This document shows positions 1 through 7,871 of a stretch of 35,092 nucleotides of DNA, in pieces. The stretch is from an uncultured Lachnospiraceae bacterium (GTDB lineage Bacteria > Bacillota > Clostridia > Lachnospirales > Lachnospiraceae), in contig CAMVOY010000026.1 in the NCBI GenBank assembly GCA_947169235.1, positions 1-35,092 on the forward strand. Direction: 5' to 3'. Under the pieces are notes generated by a model. It searched no databases. It worked only from the letters and a program-made list of their open reading frames with translations, and was not told the origin of the DNA. Each line of letters begins with the position of its first letter. Within the stretch, counting starts at the first letter, position 1. The position numbers and the translations under genes were made by a program.

Positions 1-859
1 CTCAGGAGCCGGTTGCTAAGGCTTTGGCAGCTTCTCCCGGTGCAGCTTGCGGTACAGGTTGTGGTGCCGCCTCCGGAGCTGCTGCAGGAGCCGGTGCCGG
101 TTCAGGTGCTGCTGCAGGTGCCGGTTCTGAGGCAGGTTCATCGGATATTCCGGCGAACTGTTTGTAAACCCTCTTGGCAAAGTCAGTAGGATACAACTGC
201 ATGATCTGTGAATCAACCAGATCACCGATCTCCATCCTAAATGACACCTGTACAAATGAGCTTTCAACCAAACCCTCAAGCTCTCCCTTGATGTTCTCAG
301 CGAGATCAACTCGGGTCGCTGTCGGTGGCGAGATATCCACCGTGTCATTGATCATAGAAGACATCGACGTTGCCGCCGATCCCATCATCTGGTTCATCGC
401 CTCACAGATCGCACTCAAGTGCAATTCCGAAAGCTCCTGATCCGTGTTCGTTCCGTCACCACCCATCATAAGATCGGTTATGACCTTAACATCATCCTCT
501 TTCAGGATCAGGATATTCTTTCCTTCCAGACCTTTGACATATGATATGTGAATAAACACACAAGGTGTTGGTTGTTCTCTTGAAAGATCGTCTATGGATA
601 TCGTTGTGACCTGTGGTGTTGTGATATCCACGCGATTGTTAACAAGGATTGACAGTGTTGTCGCTGCCGTGCCCATGCTTATATTGGCGATCTCGCCAAG
701 TGCATCTGCCTCATCGGCGGAAAGGGCTTCACCGGCGGCTGAAGTTGCTCCCCCTCCATCAGGAGCAGCAGTAGCGACTTCCGCATCATCGCTGCCTGAA
801 TCTTCTTCCATGCTGCCAAGAAGGGCGTTAATCTCTTCTTGCGAAAGCATTCCGTCCAT
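1..859 (-). CDS. fliY: Flagellar switch protein FliY, N-terminal part (cut by window edge)
   Basis: C-ring protein of Firmicutes that combines a CheC-like CheY-P phosphatase with a C-terminal FliN (SpoA) domain. Seen here: an N-terminal peptide MLSQEEINALLGSM like the CheY-P-binding tail of FliM; a CheC-type body with two phosphatase signatures, D52-E56-N59 with P82 and S149-E153-N156 with P178/P179, both intact; then an Ala/Pro-rich linker from about residue 238. The frame is still open at the left edge after 285 residues, so the expected FliN domain lies outside the window. The ATG is placed by GAGGAG seven bases upstream, inside the fliM stop region; the gap to fliM is 4 nt, suggesting translational coupling. 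Confidence 0.93.
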
Positions 860-863
860 CGCG

Positions 864-1841
864 CTACTCCTCTCTGTAGATTGATTTTATCTTCACTGCG
901 TACGAGTCATTATAAGCACCCGGAATAGCAGAGAATTTCTTTATATTTCCCACATATACATCGAGCTCATCCTCGAGGTGGGTATCGATCTTGATTATAT
1001 CACCCGGCAACAGATGCATAAAATCGTTGACGGATATTGCCGATCGTCCCATGATCGCCCGTACAGGTATGGAAGCCTTTTGCAGTGACTCCTCGATAAC
1101 CTCCTTGTACGTACCGATCTCAGTGGTCTCATTAGATGAATACCAGTTTTTCGTATTCAACTTATCGATGACCGGCTCGATAACATCGTATGGGATACAG
1201 ATGTTCATAAGACCTTCCGCGTTACCGATCCTGATGTTCATCGTGATGATCGATGTCATTTCGTTCGGCGTTACAAACTGAGCAAACTGTGAGTTCGTCT
1301 CGATACGGTCAAGTATCGGTTCCAGCTGAGCCACCGTCTGCCACGGCTCGACTAAAAGGTTTACACAGACGACCATGATCCTCTCTATGATCGTAAGCTC
1401 TATCTCGGTAAACTCTCGCGTTTTTTCGAGTGGTTGCCCGTCGCCTCCCAGCATTCGGTCGACGATAGCGTACCCGAGTCCCGTCGCCATCTCCATGATG
1501 ATGTTGCCATCCAGCGGTGCGAAGTTTACAACTCCCAACAGTACCGGGTTTGACAGCGAGTTCGAGAACTCCTGATATGTTGCGGCCTCGGAATGCATCA
1601 CCTCGACCTGGACATTTTTACGTAGATATACAGGAAGCGTCGTGGACAGCAGTCTCGCGTAGTGCTCATATATAAAGACCAGCGTCCTTAAGTGCTCCTT
1701 TGAAAACTTACTCGGTCTCGCAAAGTTGTAGTCTTTAACAGGCCTTTCGTCTTCTACTTCGGCGGCGTTCGGGTCAAATTCTCCGCTGTTAAGAGCAGAT
1801 AACAGGTTATCTATCTCGCTCTGCGACAGCACATCACTCAT
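864..1841 (-). CDS. fliM: Flagellar motor switch protein FliM
   Basis: Middle C-ring protein that binds CheY-P and contacts FliG to set rotation direction. The 325-residue product has the usual family length. It starts with the CheY-P-binding peptide VLSQSEIDNLLSAL, has the GGDG motif (in RMLGGDGQPLEK) of the central FliG-binding domain, and ends with a SpoA-like C-terminal domain. The ATG follows GAGGTGAG by 5 nt. FliM and FliY carry near-identical N-terminal tails, so the motor has two CheY-P docking peptides. A 156-nt gap to fliL with promoter- and terminator-like signals suggests fliM-fliY can be transcribed separately. Confidence 0.96.
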   Translation of the reverse strand: MSDVLSQSEIDNLLSALNSGEFDPNAAEVEDERPVKDYNFARPSKFSKEHLRTLVFIYEHYARLLSTTLPVYLRKNVQVEVMHSEAATYQEFSNSLSNPVLLGVVNFAPLDGNIIMEMATGLGYAIVDRMLGGDGQPLEKTREFTEIELTIIERIMVVCVNLLVEPWQTVAQLEPILDRIETNSQFAQFVTPNEMTSIITMNIRIGNAEGLMNICIPYDVIEPVIDKLNTKNWYSSNETTEIGTYKEVIEESLQKASIPVRAIMGRSAISVNDFMHLLPGDIIKIDTHLEDELDVYVGNIKKFSAIPGAYNDSYAVKIKSIYREE

Positions 1842-1895
1842 AACGCCTCACCTCACAACTACCAAGTTTAGTCTCTGAAATATCAGTCAACCTAT

Positions 1896-1924
1896 ATCAT
1901 ATCACATTTTTTCTGATATATAAA
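1896..1924 (-). promoter_or_regulatory. Possible extended -10 promoter for fliM-fliY
   Basis: On the minus strand TTTATA (1919-1924) is 17 nt from TATGAT (1896-1901), which is preceded by TGA, giving an extended -10 TGnTATGAT. The -35 matches four of six consensus positions. It lies in the only sizeable gap of the 3' half of the operon. Motif reading only. Confidence 0.4.
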
Positions 1925-1934
1925 GGATTTTTTG

Positions 1935-1969
1935 AAAAATACTGCGACACACCTACATCATGTGTTTCG
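1935..1969 (-). terminator. Weak terminator-like hairpin after fliL
   Basis: On the minus strand CGA-A-ACAC pairs with GTGT-G-TCG (8 pairs, one mismatch, 9-nt loop), and a TATTTTT tract follows four bases later (1935-1941). Imperfect, so probably leaky. Confidence 0.3.
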
Positions 1970-1997
1970 ATGCTCCCGGACCACTTCATAATGACTT

Positions 1998-2510
1998 TTA
2001 GTTAAGAAGTGTTCCCACGAGGATAACTTCGACGATAGCCTTCGTGTCATACATCTCCGAAAGCTTCTTAGCACATTCCTTACATGCCTTGACCTGATCG
2101 AAATCATCGATCGTGTATGATGTTATGGTCTTTTTAACGAGATCCTTCGCATATACATCGTTGGTCGAAAGCTGTGTCTTTATGTCCTCAAAATCCTCAG
2201 CCTTTGTGTTCAGTGAGATGGTGATTCCATCCAACTGGATGTAATGCTTCTCATCACTTCCTTCCGCCATAGCGAGGTTCCATGTCTGCTTAGTCTCGTA
2301 TGTCATCGACAACGGTTCAAGGTCGGCCATCGTGTATTCCTCATCTTTATTCTTGTCCTCGATCTCAAGATCGATCACTGATGCGACCTTATCGATAAGG
2401 TTTGAGGTCTTGTTCATCGCAGGCATCACGGAGAATACCAAAACGATCGTCAGCACCAGGTTTATAACCGTCGCTGCCATGATGACCACTGTTAATATGT
2501 TCTTCTTCAT
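1998..2510 (-). CDS. fliL: Flagellar basal body-associated protein FliL
   Basis: Single-pass inner-membrane protein that rings the stator and supports torque. The 170-residue product has one N-terminal transmembrane segment (about residues 5-28) and a periplasm-facing domain of the FliL type. An upstream GTG at 2528 would add six residues (VIGEIT), but it overlaps the AGGAG motif that lies properly spaced from the ATG at 2510, so the ATG is preferred. It lies 14 nt after motB. Confidence 0.85.
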   Translation of the reverse strand: MKKNILTVVIMAATVINLVLTIVLVFSVMPAMNKTSNLIDKVASVIDLEIEDKNKDEEYTMADLEPLSMTYETKQTWNLAMAEGSDEKHYIQLDGITISLNTKAEDFEDIKTQLSTNDVYAKDLVKKTITSYTIDDFDQVKACKECAKKLSEMYDTKAIVEVILVGTLLN

Positions 2511-2524
2511 CGTTATTTCTCCTA

Positions 2525-3661
2525 TCACTTGTTGGTATAGATGCGGAACTCAACCCTTCGGTTCTTCGCGCGTCCCTTTTCGGTCGCATTCGGTGCGACA
2601 GGATCATACTCTCCTCTGCCTGTCGTCTCTAAGTTATGCGGCTCAAGCTTTTTCACCTTGACCATGTAATCAAATACTGATGTTGCTCTGGCCATAGATA
2701 ACCACATATTATCCGGGAACTCGTATGAATGCATCGGCACATTATCCGTGTGTCCGAGTATCTGTATTCTGTTTCCCTTATAAACTCTGAGGATATTTCC
2801 AACCTTTGAAAGGATCGGCCTTACCGATCGTTTGATCGTTGCCTTTCCTGAGTCAAACAGGAGTCCTCCGCTCATGGTTATCTGGACGTATTGATTGTTT
2901 TTGTCCATCTGCACGGTAATGTCGTCCTCGACATTTTTATCCTCGGCAGCCTTCATGATCTCTTCGTAGACCTCTGTATTTGCCTTTTTCTGCTCCTCAG
3001 CCTGCTGTGCTTCGACAGCAGCTACAGTTGCCTTGTCTATGTTGTCGCCGGGTTTGTTGTCATCATTCTGACTGTGCGGATTCTGGTCGGTATTCTGACC
3101 TTGGTTGCCGGTTTGGTCGTCCTGCTGTTTGCCACCCTGCTGGTCATCCTGATCCTGGTTTTGATTCTGATTCTGTCCGGGCTCCGGAGTGGTGCCGGGC
3201 TTGTTCTGTTCAGTCTGACCCTGGTTCTGATCCTGGTTTTCGGAATTATCCTTGTTTGCAGTATCGTCGGACTTGTTTTGTCCGTCGTCACTTTTCATAC
3301 CACCCTGGTCGTCGTGCTCACCCTTTTGTGAAGCACTCTCGCCGGGGTTATACTGACTCTGGTCTTCGGTCGCATCCGCGTCCTCACCCGAGCTTTCAAA
3401 CTCATTGAAATACTGTGATATCGCCACAACCTGGTCGGTACCACTGTCTATGAAAGGTCCCTGTCCGATCGACTCTCCGCCGCCGTCAAAAATGTTTATA
3501 CTCTCACTCATTGACTTAACGACTGCCTCATACTTCTGCGCATCGACTGTTGACATCGAGAACAAAAGCACGAAGAAACAGAGCAACAGGTTCATCAGAT
3601 CGGCGAAGGTGTTTATCCAACCACCGGTGTCGGCGGGTTCATCTTCTTCGATCTTCGCCAT
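2525..3661 (-). CDS. motB: Stator protein MotB with a long Q/N/D-rich linker
   Basis: Peptidoglycan-anchored stator subunit. Residues 1-45 hold the short cytoplasmic tail and the transmembrane helix with the proton-carrying Asp (D21 in FADLMN). Residues 260-375 form the OmpA-like peptidoglycan-binding domain (LFDSGKATIK, LGHTDNVP, RAKNRRVEF). In between, residues about 90-208 are low complexity, dominated by Q, N, D, G and K, which brings the protein to 378 residues against a usual 250-300. The start ATG overlaps the motA stop by one base (TAATG), and GGTGGTGAGG lies upstream. Confidence 0.94.
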   Translation of the reverse strand: MAKIEEDEPADTGGWINTFADLMNLLLCFFVLLFSMSTVDAQKYEAVVKSMSESINIFDGGGESIGQGPFIDSGTDQVVAISQYFNEFESSGEDADATEDQSQYNPGESASQKGEHDDQGGMKSDDGQNKSDDTANKDNSENQDQNQGQTEQNKPGTTPEPGQNQNQNQDQDDQQGGKQQDDQTGNQGQNTDQNPHSQNDDNKPGDNIDKATVAAVEAQQAEEQKKANTEVYEEIMKAAEDKNVEDDITVQMDKNNQYVQITMSGGLLFDSGKATIKRSVRPILSKVGNILRVYKGNRIQILGHTDNVPMHSYEFPDNMWLSMARATSVFDYMVKVKKLEPHNLETTGRGEYDPVAPNATEKGRAKNRRVEFRIYTNK

Positions 3662-4467
3662 TAAGCCTCACCACCTGACCCGCCTTCCTCTTCACCCATA
3701 CCGGAACGGTTCTCAGGTGACAGGAAGGATTTTAACTTCTCTTCGATGACACGCGGGTTCTCACCTGCCTGGATCGAGAGGATTCCTTCGCTGATAACGC
3801 TCATCATCTGAATCTCTGATGAGTTGATCGCTCTGAGTTTGACTGAGACCGGAATACACAGCCAGTTGGCGATCAGTGAACCATAAAGTGTCGTGATAAG
3901 GGCGACCGCCATGTTCGGTCCGATGGAGCTCGGATCGTCGAGGAGCTTCAGCATGTTGATCAGTCCGATCAGGGTACCGATCATTCCCCAAGCAGGTCCC
4001 ATGCCGGCGAACGCCTCCCAGAAAGCAGCCTTAGCGGAATGTCGTCCGTTTATGGCTCCGATCTCGGTTTCCAGGATCGAGCTGACCAGCTCCTGATCCG
4101 TACCGTCGACGATCAGCATGATGCCCTTTTTCATGAACTCATTATCAATATCGCCTGCTGCCTCCTCGAGCTGCAAAAGTCCCTCTTTACGGGCAACGTT
4201 GGCGAGTTCGATGACTTTATTGATTATCTCTGTAATATCGTAATGTGGTGACTTGATGGCTATCAGGAACGTTTTCAGCGAGCCGATCCATCCTGCGATT
4301 CCGTCTGACTGGATCAACATACACATGAGCGCCCCGACGACCACGATAAGGAACGACGGCATATCCCAGAAGTTCCCGAGCGCCGCGAATCCCTGATCAC
4401 CGGATACGATACCGTATATAACGGCGGCCGCACATCCACCAAGACCACCGACTGTAGCTATATCCAC
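3661..4467 (-). CDS. motA: Stator protein MotA
   Basis: Four-TM stator subunit that forms the ion channel with MotB and contacts FliG. The 268-residue product has the family core GMIGTLIGLINMLKLL and the final GSLIANWLCIPV helix, with the conserved proline region (GMGPAWGM) before TM3. The start codon is GTG, following AGGTAGGTG; no ATG lies nearby in frame. The C-terminus is Gly/Glu-rich. It is 18 nt after flbD and overlaps motB by one base. Confidence 0.95.
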   Translation of the reverse strand: MDIATVGGLGGCAAAVIYGIVSGDQGFAALGNFWDMPSFLIVVVGALMCMLIQSDGIAGWIGSLKTFLIAIKSPHYDITEIINKVIELANVARKEGLLQLEEAAGDIDNEFMKKGIMLIVDGTDQELVSSILETEIGAINGRHSAKAAFWEAFAGMGPAWGMIGTLIGLINMLKLLDDPSSIGPNMAVALITTLYGSLIANWLCIPVSVKLRAINSSEIQMMSVISEGILSIQAGENPRVIEEKLKSFLSPENRSGMGEEEGGSGGEA

Positions 4468-4485
4468 TACACTGCACCTACCTTT

Positions 4486-4671
4486 TTATGGAATATAGAT
4501 CTCTCTCCTCGCATTCTTCACGAGTTCTTTGATCTGTTGTCTGCTTTCTTTTACCACGACTTTTTTACCTGTGGTGAGCGATATCACCGTGTCAGGAGTC
4601 TCCTCGACGCTCTCGATAAGATCGTCATTTATGCTCACGATAGTCCCGTTCATGCGGGTTACGTCAATCAT
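4486..4671 (-). CDS. flbD: Flagellar protein FlbD (SwrD family)
   Basis: Small 61-residue protein of the FlbD/SwrD family, typically located next to motA in Firmicutes and linked in Bacillus subtilis to stator power and swarming. The sequence starts MIDVTRMNGTIVSINDDLIE and has the conserved TPDTVISLTTGKK segment. The ATG follows GGGGAGGTG by 4 nt. It is the first gene after a 659-nt gap and has its own sigmaA-like promoter. Confidence 0.9.
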   Translation of the reverse strand: MIDVTRMNGTIVSINDDLIESVEETPDTVISLTTGKKVVVKESRQQIKELVKNARREIYIP

Positions 4672-4711
4672 GGCGCACCTCCCCTGATGGCATAAGTCTG
4701 ATAACTATCCT

Positions 4712-4740
4712 ATTCTATCACAGAAATCAATACTTTTCAA
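4712..4740 (-). promoter_or_regulatory. SigmaA-like promoter for flbD-motAB-fliLMY
   Basis: Minus strand TTGAAA (4735-4740), exactly 17 nt, then TAGAAT (4712-4717). A start near 4705 would leave a leader of roughly 35 nt before the flbD ATG. With the flgE terminator upstream, this makes flbD the head of a separate transcript. Confidence 0.65.
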
Positions 4741-4875
4741 GCAAAAATCTTCATATTTTTATGTTTTGTCACATGTTTTGAGTGGAGTGGGTAAGGCCGT
4801 CGTCCACAGATTCGTTGCATCCACGCAGATCAAAGGCGCACTCTGCGCTCTCATACCTGCCGGAAACAACCCTCG

Positions 4876-5165
4876 TTCCGACTTTTCTTCTTTTTTTTTA
4901 ATTTAAGTCGGAATTGATCGCATTTTTTTCGTAATGGAAACAGCACCCGTTCCGACCAAATTCATTTTTTTAGGTTTTAGTCGGAAGTTTTTATATATTT
5001 AATTACACACATAGAAAAATGATATATACATGCCACACCAAATTCACTCAAATATTCCGACTTTTTTCCCATTTTTCACATATAGTCGGAACTCATCCTG
5101 TTTCCATCGTTCGACGAATCTTTCGATTTCCGACCAAATCACACTTTTTCTTCATTTAGTCGGAA
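4876..5165. repeat. Four copies of TTCCGAC-N23/24-GTCGGAA
   Basis: Perfect 7-bp inverted arms occur at 4876-4882/4907-4913, 4950-4956/4980-4986, 5055-5061/5085-5091 and 5128-5134/5159-5165. Spacers are 24, 23, 23 and 24 nt, and all are T-rich on the plus strand. Spacers 2 and 4 both begin CAAAT and end TTTA, while 1 and 3 begin with a T run, so the copies alternate with a period near 178 bp. Copies 1 and 2 are preceded by GGAAACARCMCYCG; copies 3 and 4 are followed by a related sequence on the other strand (CCTGYTTCC). Confidence 0.8.
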
Positions 5166-5270
5166 CCAAGCCTGCTTCCGCCCATTTCACACTTACACAT
5201 GTCTGGTTTTCCTTTCGCGAAGCGGAATCTATTCAAGGGCGAAGGCGTAAGCTTCCGCCCTCCTTGTAAA

Positions 5271-5306
5271 ACGAAAACGAGAGCGTGCACCTTTGCAGGC
5301 GCACAC
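5271..5306 (-). terminator. Rho-independent terminator after flgE
   Basis: On the minus strand GTGTGCGCC (5298-5306) pairs with GGTGCACGC (5283-5291) through nine pairs including two G-U, with a 6-nt loop, followed by TCTCGTTTTCGTTTT. It begins 24 nt after the flgE stop. Confidence 0.7.
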
Positions 5307-5330
5307 CCTCCTTAGCTATCTATGATCAAC

Positions 5331-6878
5331 TTATCGTTTCAGGTTTACGAGCTCCTCAAGCATCGAGTCTGATGTTGTGATAACTCGTGAGTTTGCCTGG
5401 AAGCCACGCTGTGTGGTGATCATGTTGGTAAACTCGTTTGCGAGGTCTACATCGGACATCTCGAGTGCTCCGATACTGAACTTACCAACCTCTGAGATAT
5501 CAATTCCGATACCGTCGAAGTCTCCTGAGTTCTTAGTCGCTGAAAACAGTGAGTTACCCGCTGCCTCAAGACCTGACGGGTTAGCGAATGTCGCTACCGC
5601 GATCTGTCCGAGAAGGTTCTTGTCACCGTTTGTATATACACCGAAGATCTTTCCGTCATTCTGTACGGTAAATCCGGTAAGAGATCCGGCTGCGTTACCG
5701 GTTCCTTTTCCGTCATCGGTACCACGGTTCGGCTTAACCGAACTTACACCGTCCTGAGCGTACATGGTAAGGTTACCGAAATGCTGCTCAACACCGCCTT
5801 CGATGTTCGGTGCAGTTCCGGTTGTCTGCAGATACGGGCTTTCAGCACCGATAGTCAAACCAAGTTTAAGTGATTGCTGTCCGGTCTGACCTGCTGTTGC
5901 AGGTGCAGTTCCGACATACTGAAACTCACCCGTGGATCCATTGAACTTAAGAGACGGCCATGTTCCGCTGAAAGTCAGATCTCCTGTTTTGCTTACCTTA
6001 TATGTGATGGCCTGTCCATTCAGATTGATCGTAACAGGATGGGTTGTTCCGGGTGCTTCTGCACCACCTGCGGTTCCCGGTGTCACCGTACCTGCTGCAT
6101 ACCAATCACCATTCATATCCTGCTCCTTCAGGAGAGACTTTCCGTCAGATCCAAGGATATCAGTCATCTTGATGGTATAAGTAGAATCTGCTGTAGCACT
6201 AGCCTTATGTACCACATATTTAACAGTATTCAATGAGCCAAGTTTATCATAAAAGCTCACTGAAAGCGGATATCCTGTCTGCTGAGTATCGGAAGAATAG
6301 TTGAGCTGCACATCATTACTGTCGATATTTCCTTTCAGTGTGATATCCGTTGTCGGGTTCGGTGAGGAGTATGAGTTCTCACCACCCATCAGCTGAAGTG
6401 TAGTTGCTGTATCCTTACGGATCTCACGGTTACCGCCGCCTGTGTCTACCGCTCTCCAACCAAGGATAGCCGCACCGTTTGTCGTGCAGTAAAGAGTTCC
6501 GTTTGCATCCACATCAAGTGCTCCTGACTTGGTGAAGAATGTCTGTCCGTTCTGCTTAGCGATAAGGAATGCATCACCATTGATCATGACGTCCATTCCA
6601 CGGTCAGTTCTCTGTGTAGCACCTGTACCTGAAAGGTCAACTGCGATAGCTGCCACGTTGGCACCCAGACCGATCTGGGTAGCGTTGGTACCGGGAGCCT
6701 GTGTCTCAGCGTTCGGTCCTGATGCACCCTGTGTTGTCTGATAGAACACATCCGTGAAGTTTACGCTTGATGCACGGAAACCTACGGTATTTACGTTTGA
6801 AATATTGTTACCGATAACATCCATCTTTGTCTGGTGTACCTTAAGTCCGGAAATACCGGAGAAAAGTGATCTCATCAT
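5331..6878 (-). CDS. flgE: Flagellar hook protein FlgE
   Basis: Structural subunit of the flexible hook, exported through the flagellar type III system. The 515-residue product has the N-terminal rod/hook signature MMRSLFSGISGLKVHQ followed by NNISNVNTVGFRASSV, a variable surface-exposed middle domain rich in Gly, Thr and Ala, and the C-terminal DLANEFTNMITTQRGFQANS helix. The first of two tandem ATGs is used, 8-9 nt after GGAGGG. A terminator follows, so flgE ends the fliK-flgE block. Confidence 0.96.
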   Translation of the reverse strand: MMRSLFSGISGLKVHQTKMDVIGNNISNVNTVGFRASSVNFTDVFYQTTQGASGPNAETQAPGTNATQIGLGANVAAIAVDLSGTGATQRTDRGMDVMINGDAFLIAKQNGQTFFTKSGALDVDANGTLYCTTNGAAILGWRAVDTGGGNREIRKDTATTLQLMGGENSYSSPNPTTDITLKGNIDSNDVQLNYSSDTQQTGYPLSVSFYDKLGSLNTVKYVVHKASATADSTYTIKMTDILGSDGKSLLKEQDMNGDWYAAGTVTPGTAGGAEAPGTTHPVTINLNGQAITYKVSKTGDLTFSGTWPSLKFNGSTGEFQYVGTAPATAGQTGQQSLKLGLTIGAESPYLQTTGTAPNIEGGVEQHFGNLTMYAQDGVSSVKPNRGTDDGKGTGNAAGSLTGFTVQNDGKIFGVYTNGDKNLLGQIAVATFANPSGLEAAGNSLFSATKNSGDFDGIGIDISEVGKFSIGALEMSDVDLANEFTNMITTQRGFQANSRVITTSDSMLEELVNLKR

Positions 6879-6896
6879 AATTTGGTCCCTCCATTG

Positions 6897-7274
6897 TTAT
6901 CCGATAATCGCGCCGTCGATGTTGGTAAATACTGATCTCTCCGTATCGTTCAGCGCTGTGATTACTGTATTGCTTTTTACATTTACGATAAATGCCAGGT
7001 TATCGACCATCACGAGTGATTCCTTAAGTCCTTTGTCTCTCGCCTTGCCGGTAGCCTCATTAAGTCTTGTCCACTGTTCGTCCGACATTGAGATCTCTCT
7101 GGAATCGAGCCTTCTGCTCGCATGCTTTGAGAATCTCACATTGTCTGCCGCCTTCACATCAGCGAAGATATCGCCGAACGTCCTTCCGGCTTTATCCTGT
7201 GCGCTTTCTTGGCTTTTGCCTGAGTTCTTCAACGCAGTGCCAAGATATTGATCGCGTATTTGCTCGATATTCAT
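6897..7274 (-). CDS. Flagellar operon protein of the TIGR02530 type
   Basis: A 125-residue protein in the slot between flgD and flgE where Firmicutes carry a short conserved flagellar operon protein (TIGR02530; flgO-like in some annotations). Recognisable family pieces are VRFSKHASRRLDSREI, the AFIVNVKSNTVITAL segment and TNIDGAIIG at the C-terminus. The role is uncertain; the position suggests hook assembly. GGAGGTG lies 5 nt before the ATG at 7274. An in-frame ATG at 7286 overlaps this Shine-Dalgarno and is rejected. Confidence 0.75.
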   Translation of the reverse strand: MNIEQIRDQYLGTALKNSGKSQESAQDKAGRTFGDIFADVKAADNVRFSKHASRRLDSREISMSDEQWTRLNEATGKARDKGLKESLVMVDNLAFIVNVKSNTVITALNDTERSVFTNIDGAIIG

Positions 7275-7291
7275 AGGCACCTCCATGTTCC

Positions 7292-7843
7292 TTACTCTTT
7301 TGAAGCTTCCTCCCCGGCCGCCTGAGTCGCAGCTGCTTGCTGTCCGTTTTTCATGGCTTCCTCAGCTGCCTTTGCGTCCGCCTGAGCTTTGAGCTTTGCC
7401 GCCCACTGCTCATCAGTCGGAGCTGAAACCTTATATACATCTTCGATATCGAAGCTCTGTCCGTCGATGATGACCTGCGCGCCATTTTTATTTATCTTGA
7501 CGCTGTCTACGATACCCTCTGCCGACTTGTGCTCACCGTTCGCCTCGCTGTGCTCGATCTCAACAAACTTGTCGATCAGCTGATATGCCGATGTGTTGTT
7601 GAAAGTTGAGTTCAAGTTCTGCATCTGCTCAAGTGATGAGAACTGTGCGAGCTGAGCGATGAAATCCTGGTCCGACTGAGGATTCAAAGGATCCTGATAC
7701 TGCATCTGTGTGGTGAGGAGCTTCATAAACTCGTCTTTTCCGAGGTCCGAACTTCCTCTCACCTTGTTTATATTCTCAGAATCAAGATTCTTATATGTCA
7801 GTTCATCGAGCGCCGTTGAAAGGTCTGAACTTGTTATACCCAT
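7292..7843 (-). CDS. flgD: Hook-capping protein FlgD
   Basis: Scaffold protein that caps the growing hook so that FlgE can polymerise. The 183 residues contain the diagnostic N-terminal block [20 protein letters not shown] followed by [18 protein letters not shown]. The C-terminal part is short and Ala/Glu-rich (ending AAGEEASKE), and I see no clear Ig-like/Tudor modules of the longer proteobacterial form. AGGAGG is 5 nt before the ATG. Confidence 0.93.
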   Translation of the reverse strand: MGITSSDLSTALDELTYKNLDSENINKVRGSSDLGKDEFMKLLTTQMQYQDPLNPQSDQDFIAQLAQFSSLEQMQNLNSTFNNTSAYQLIDKFVEIEHSEANGEHKSAEGIVDSVKINKNGAQVIIDGQSFDIEDVYKVSAPTDEQWAAKLKAQADAKAAEEAMKNGQQAAATQAAGEEASKE

Positions 7844-7871
7844 ATGCGCCTCCTTTAATTCTTGAAAAATG

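Larger units (their letters stand above)
4672..5330. other. Gene-free 659-nt gap between flgE and flbD
   Basis: No credible gene on either strand. From right to left it holds the flgE terminator, an imperfect hairpin at 5238-5261, four copies of an inverted-repeat element, a small GCGCA/TGCGC hairpin near 4832-4847, and the flbD promoter. The plus strand is markedly T-rich from 4880 to 5160. Confidence 0.75.

Noticed and set aside
4876-5165. CRISPR array or a series of intrinsic terminators
   Set aside because: Arms are only 7 bp, the unit period is irregular (74, 105, 73 nt) and no cas genes are present. No U-run follows the stems on either strand at terminator distance.
5030-5269. Plus-strand 79-codon open frame in the flgE/flbD gap
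   Set aside because: No ribosome binding site or recognisable features, and the composition simply reflects the T-rich repeat array.
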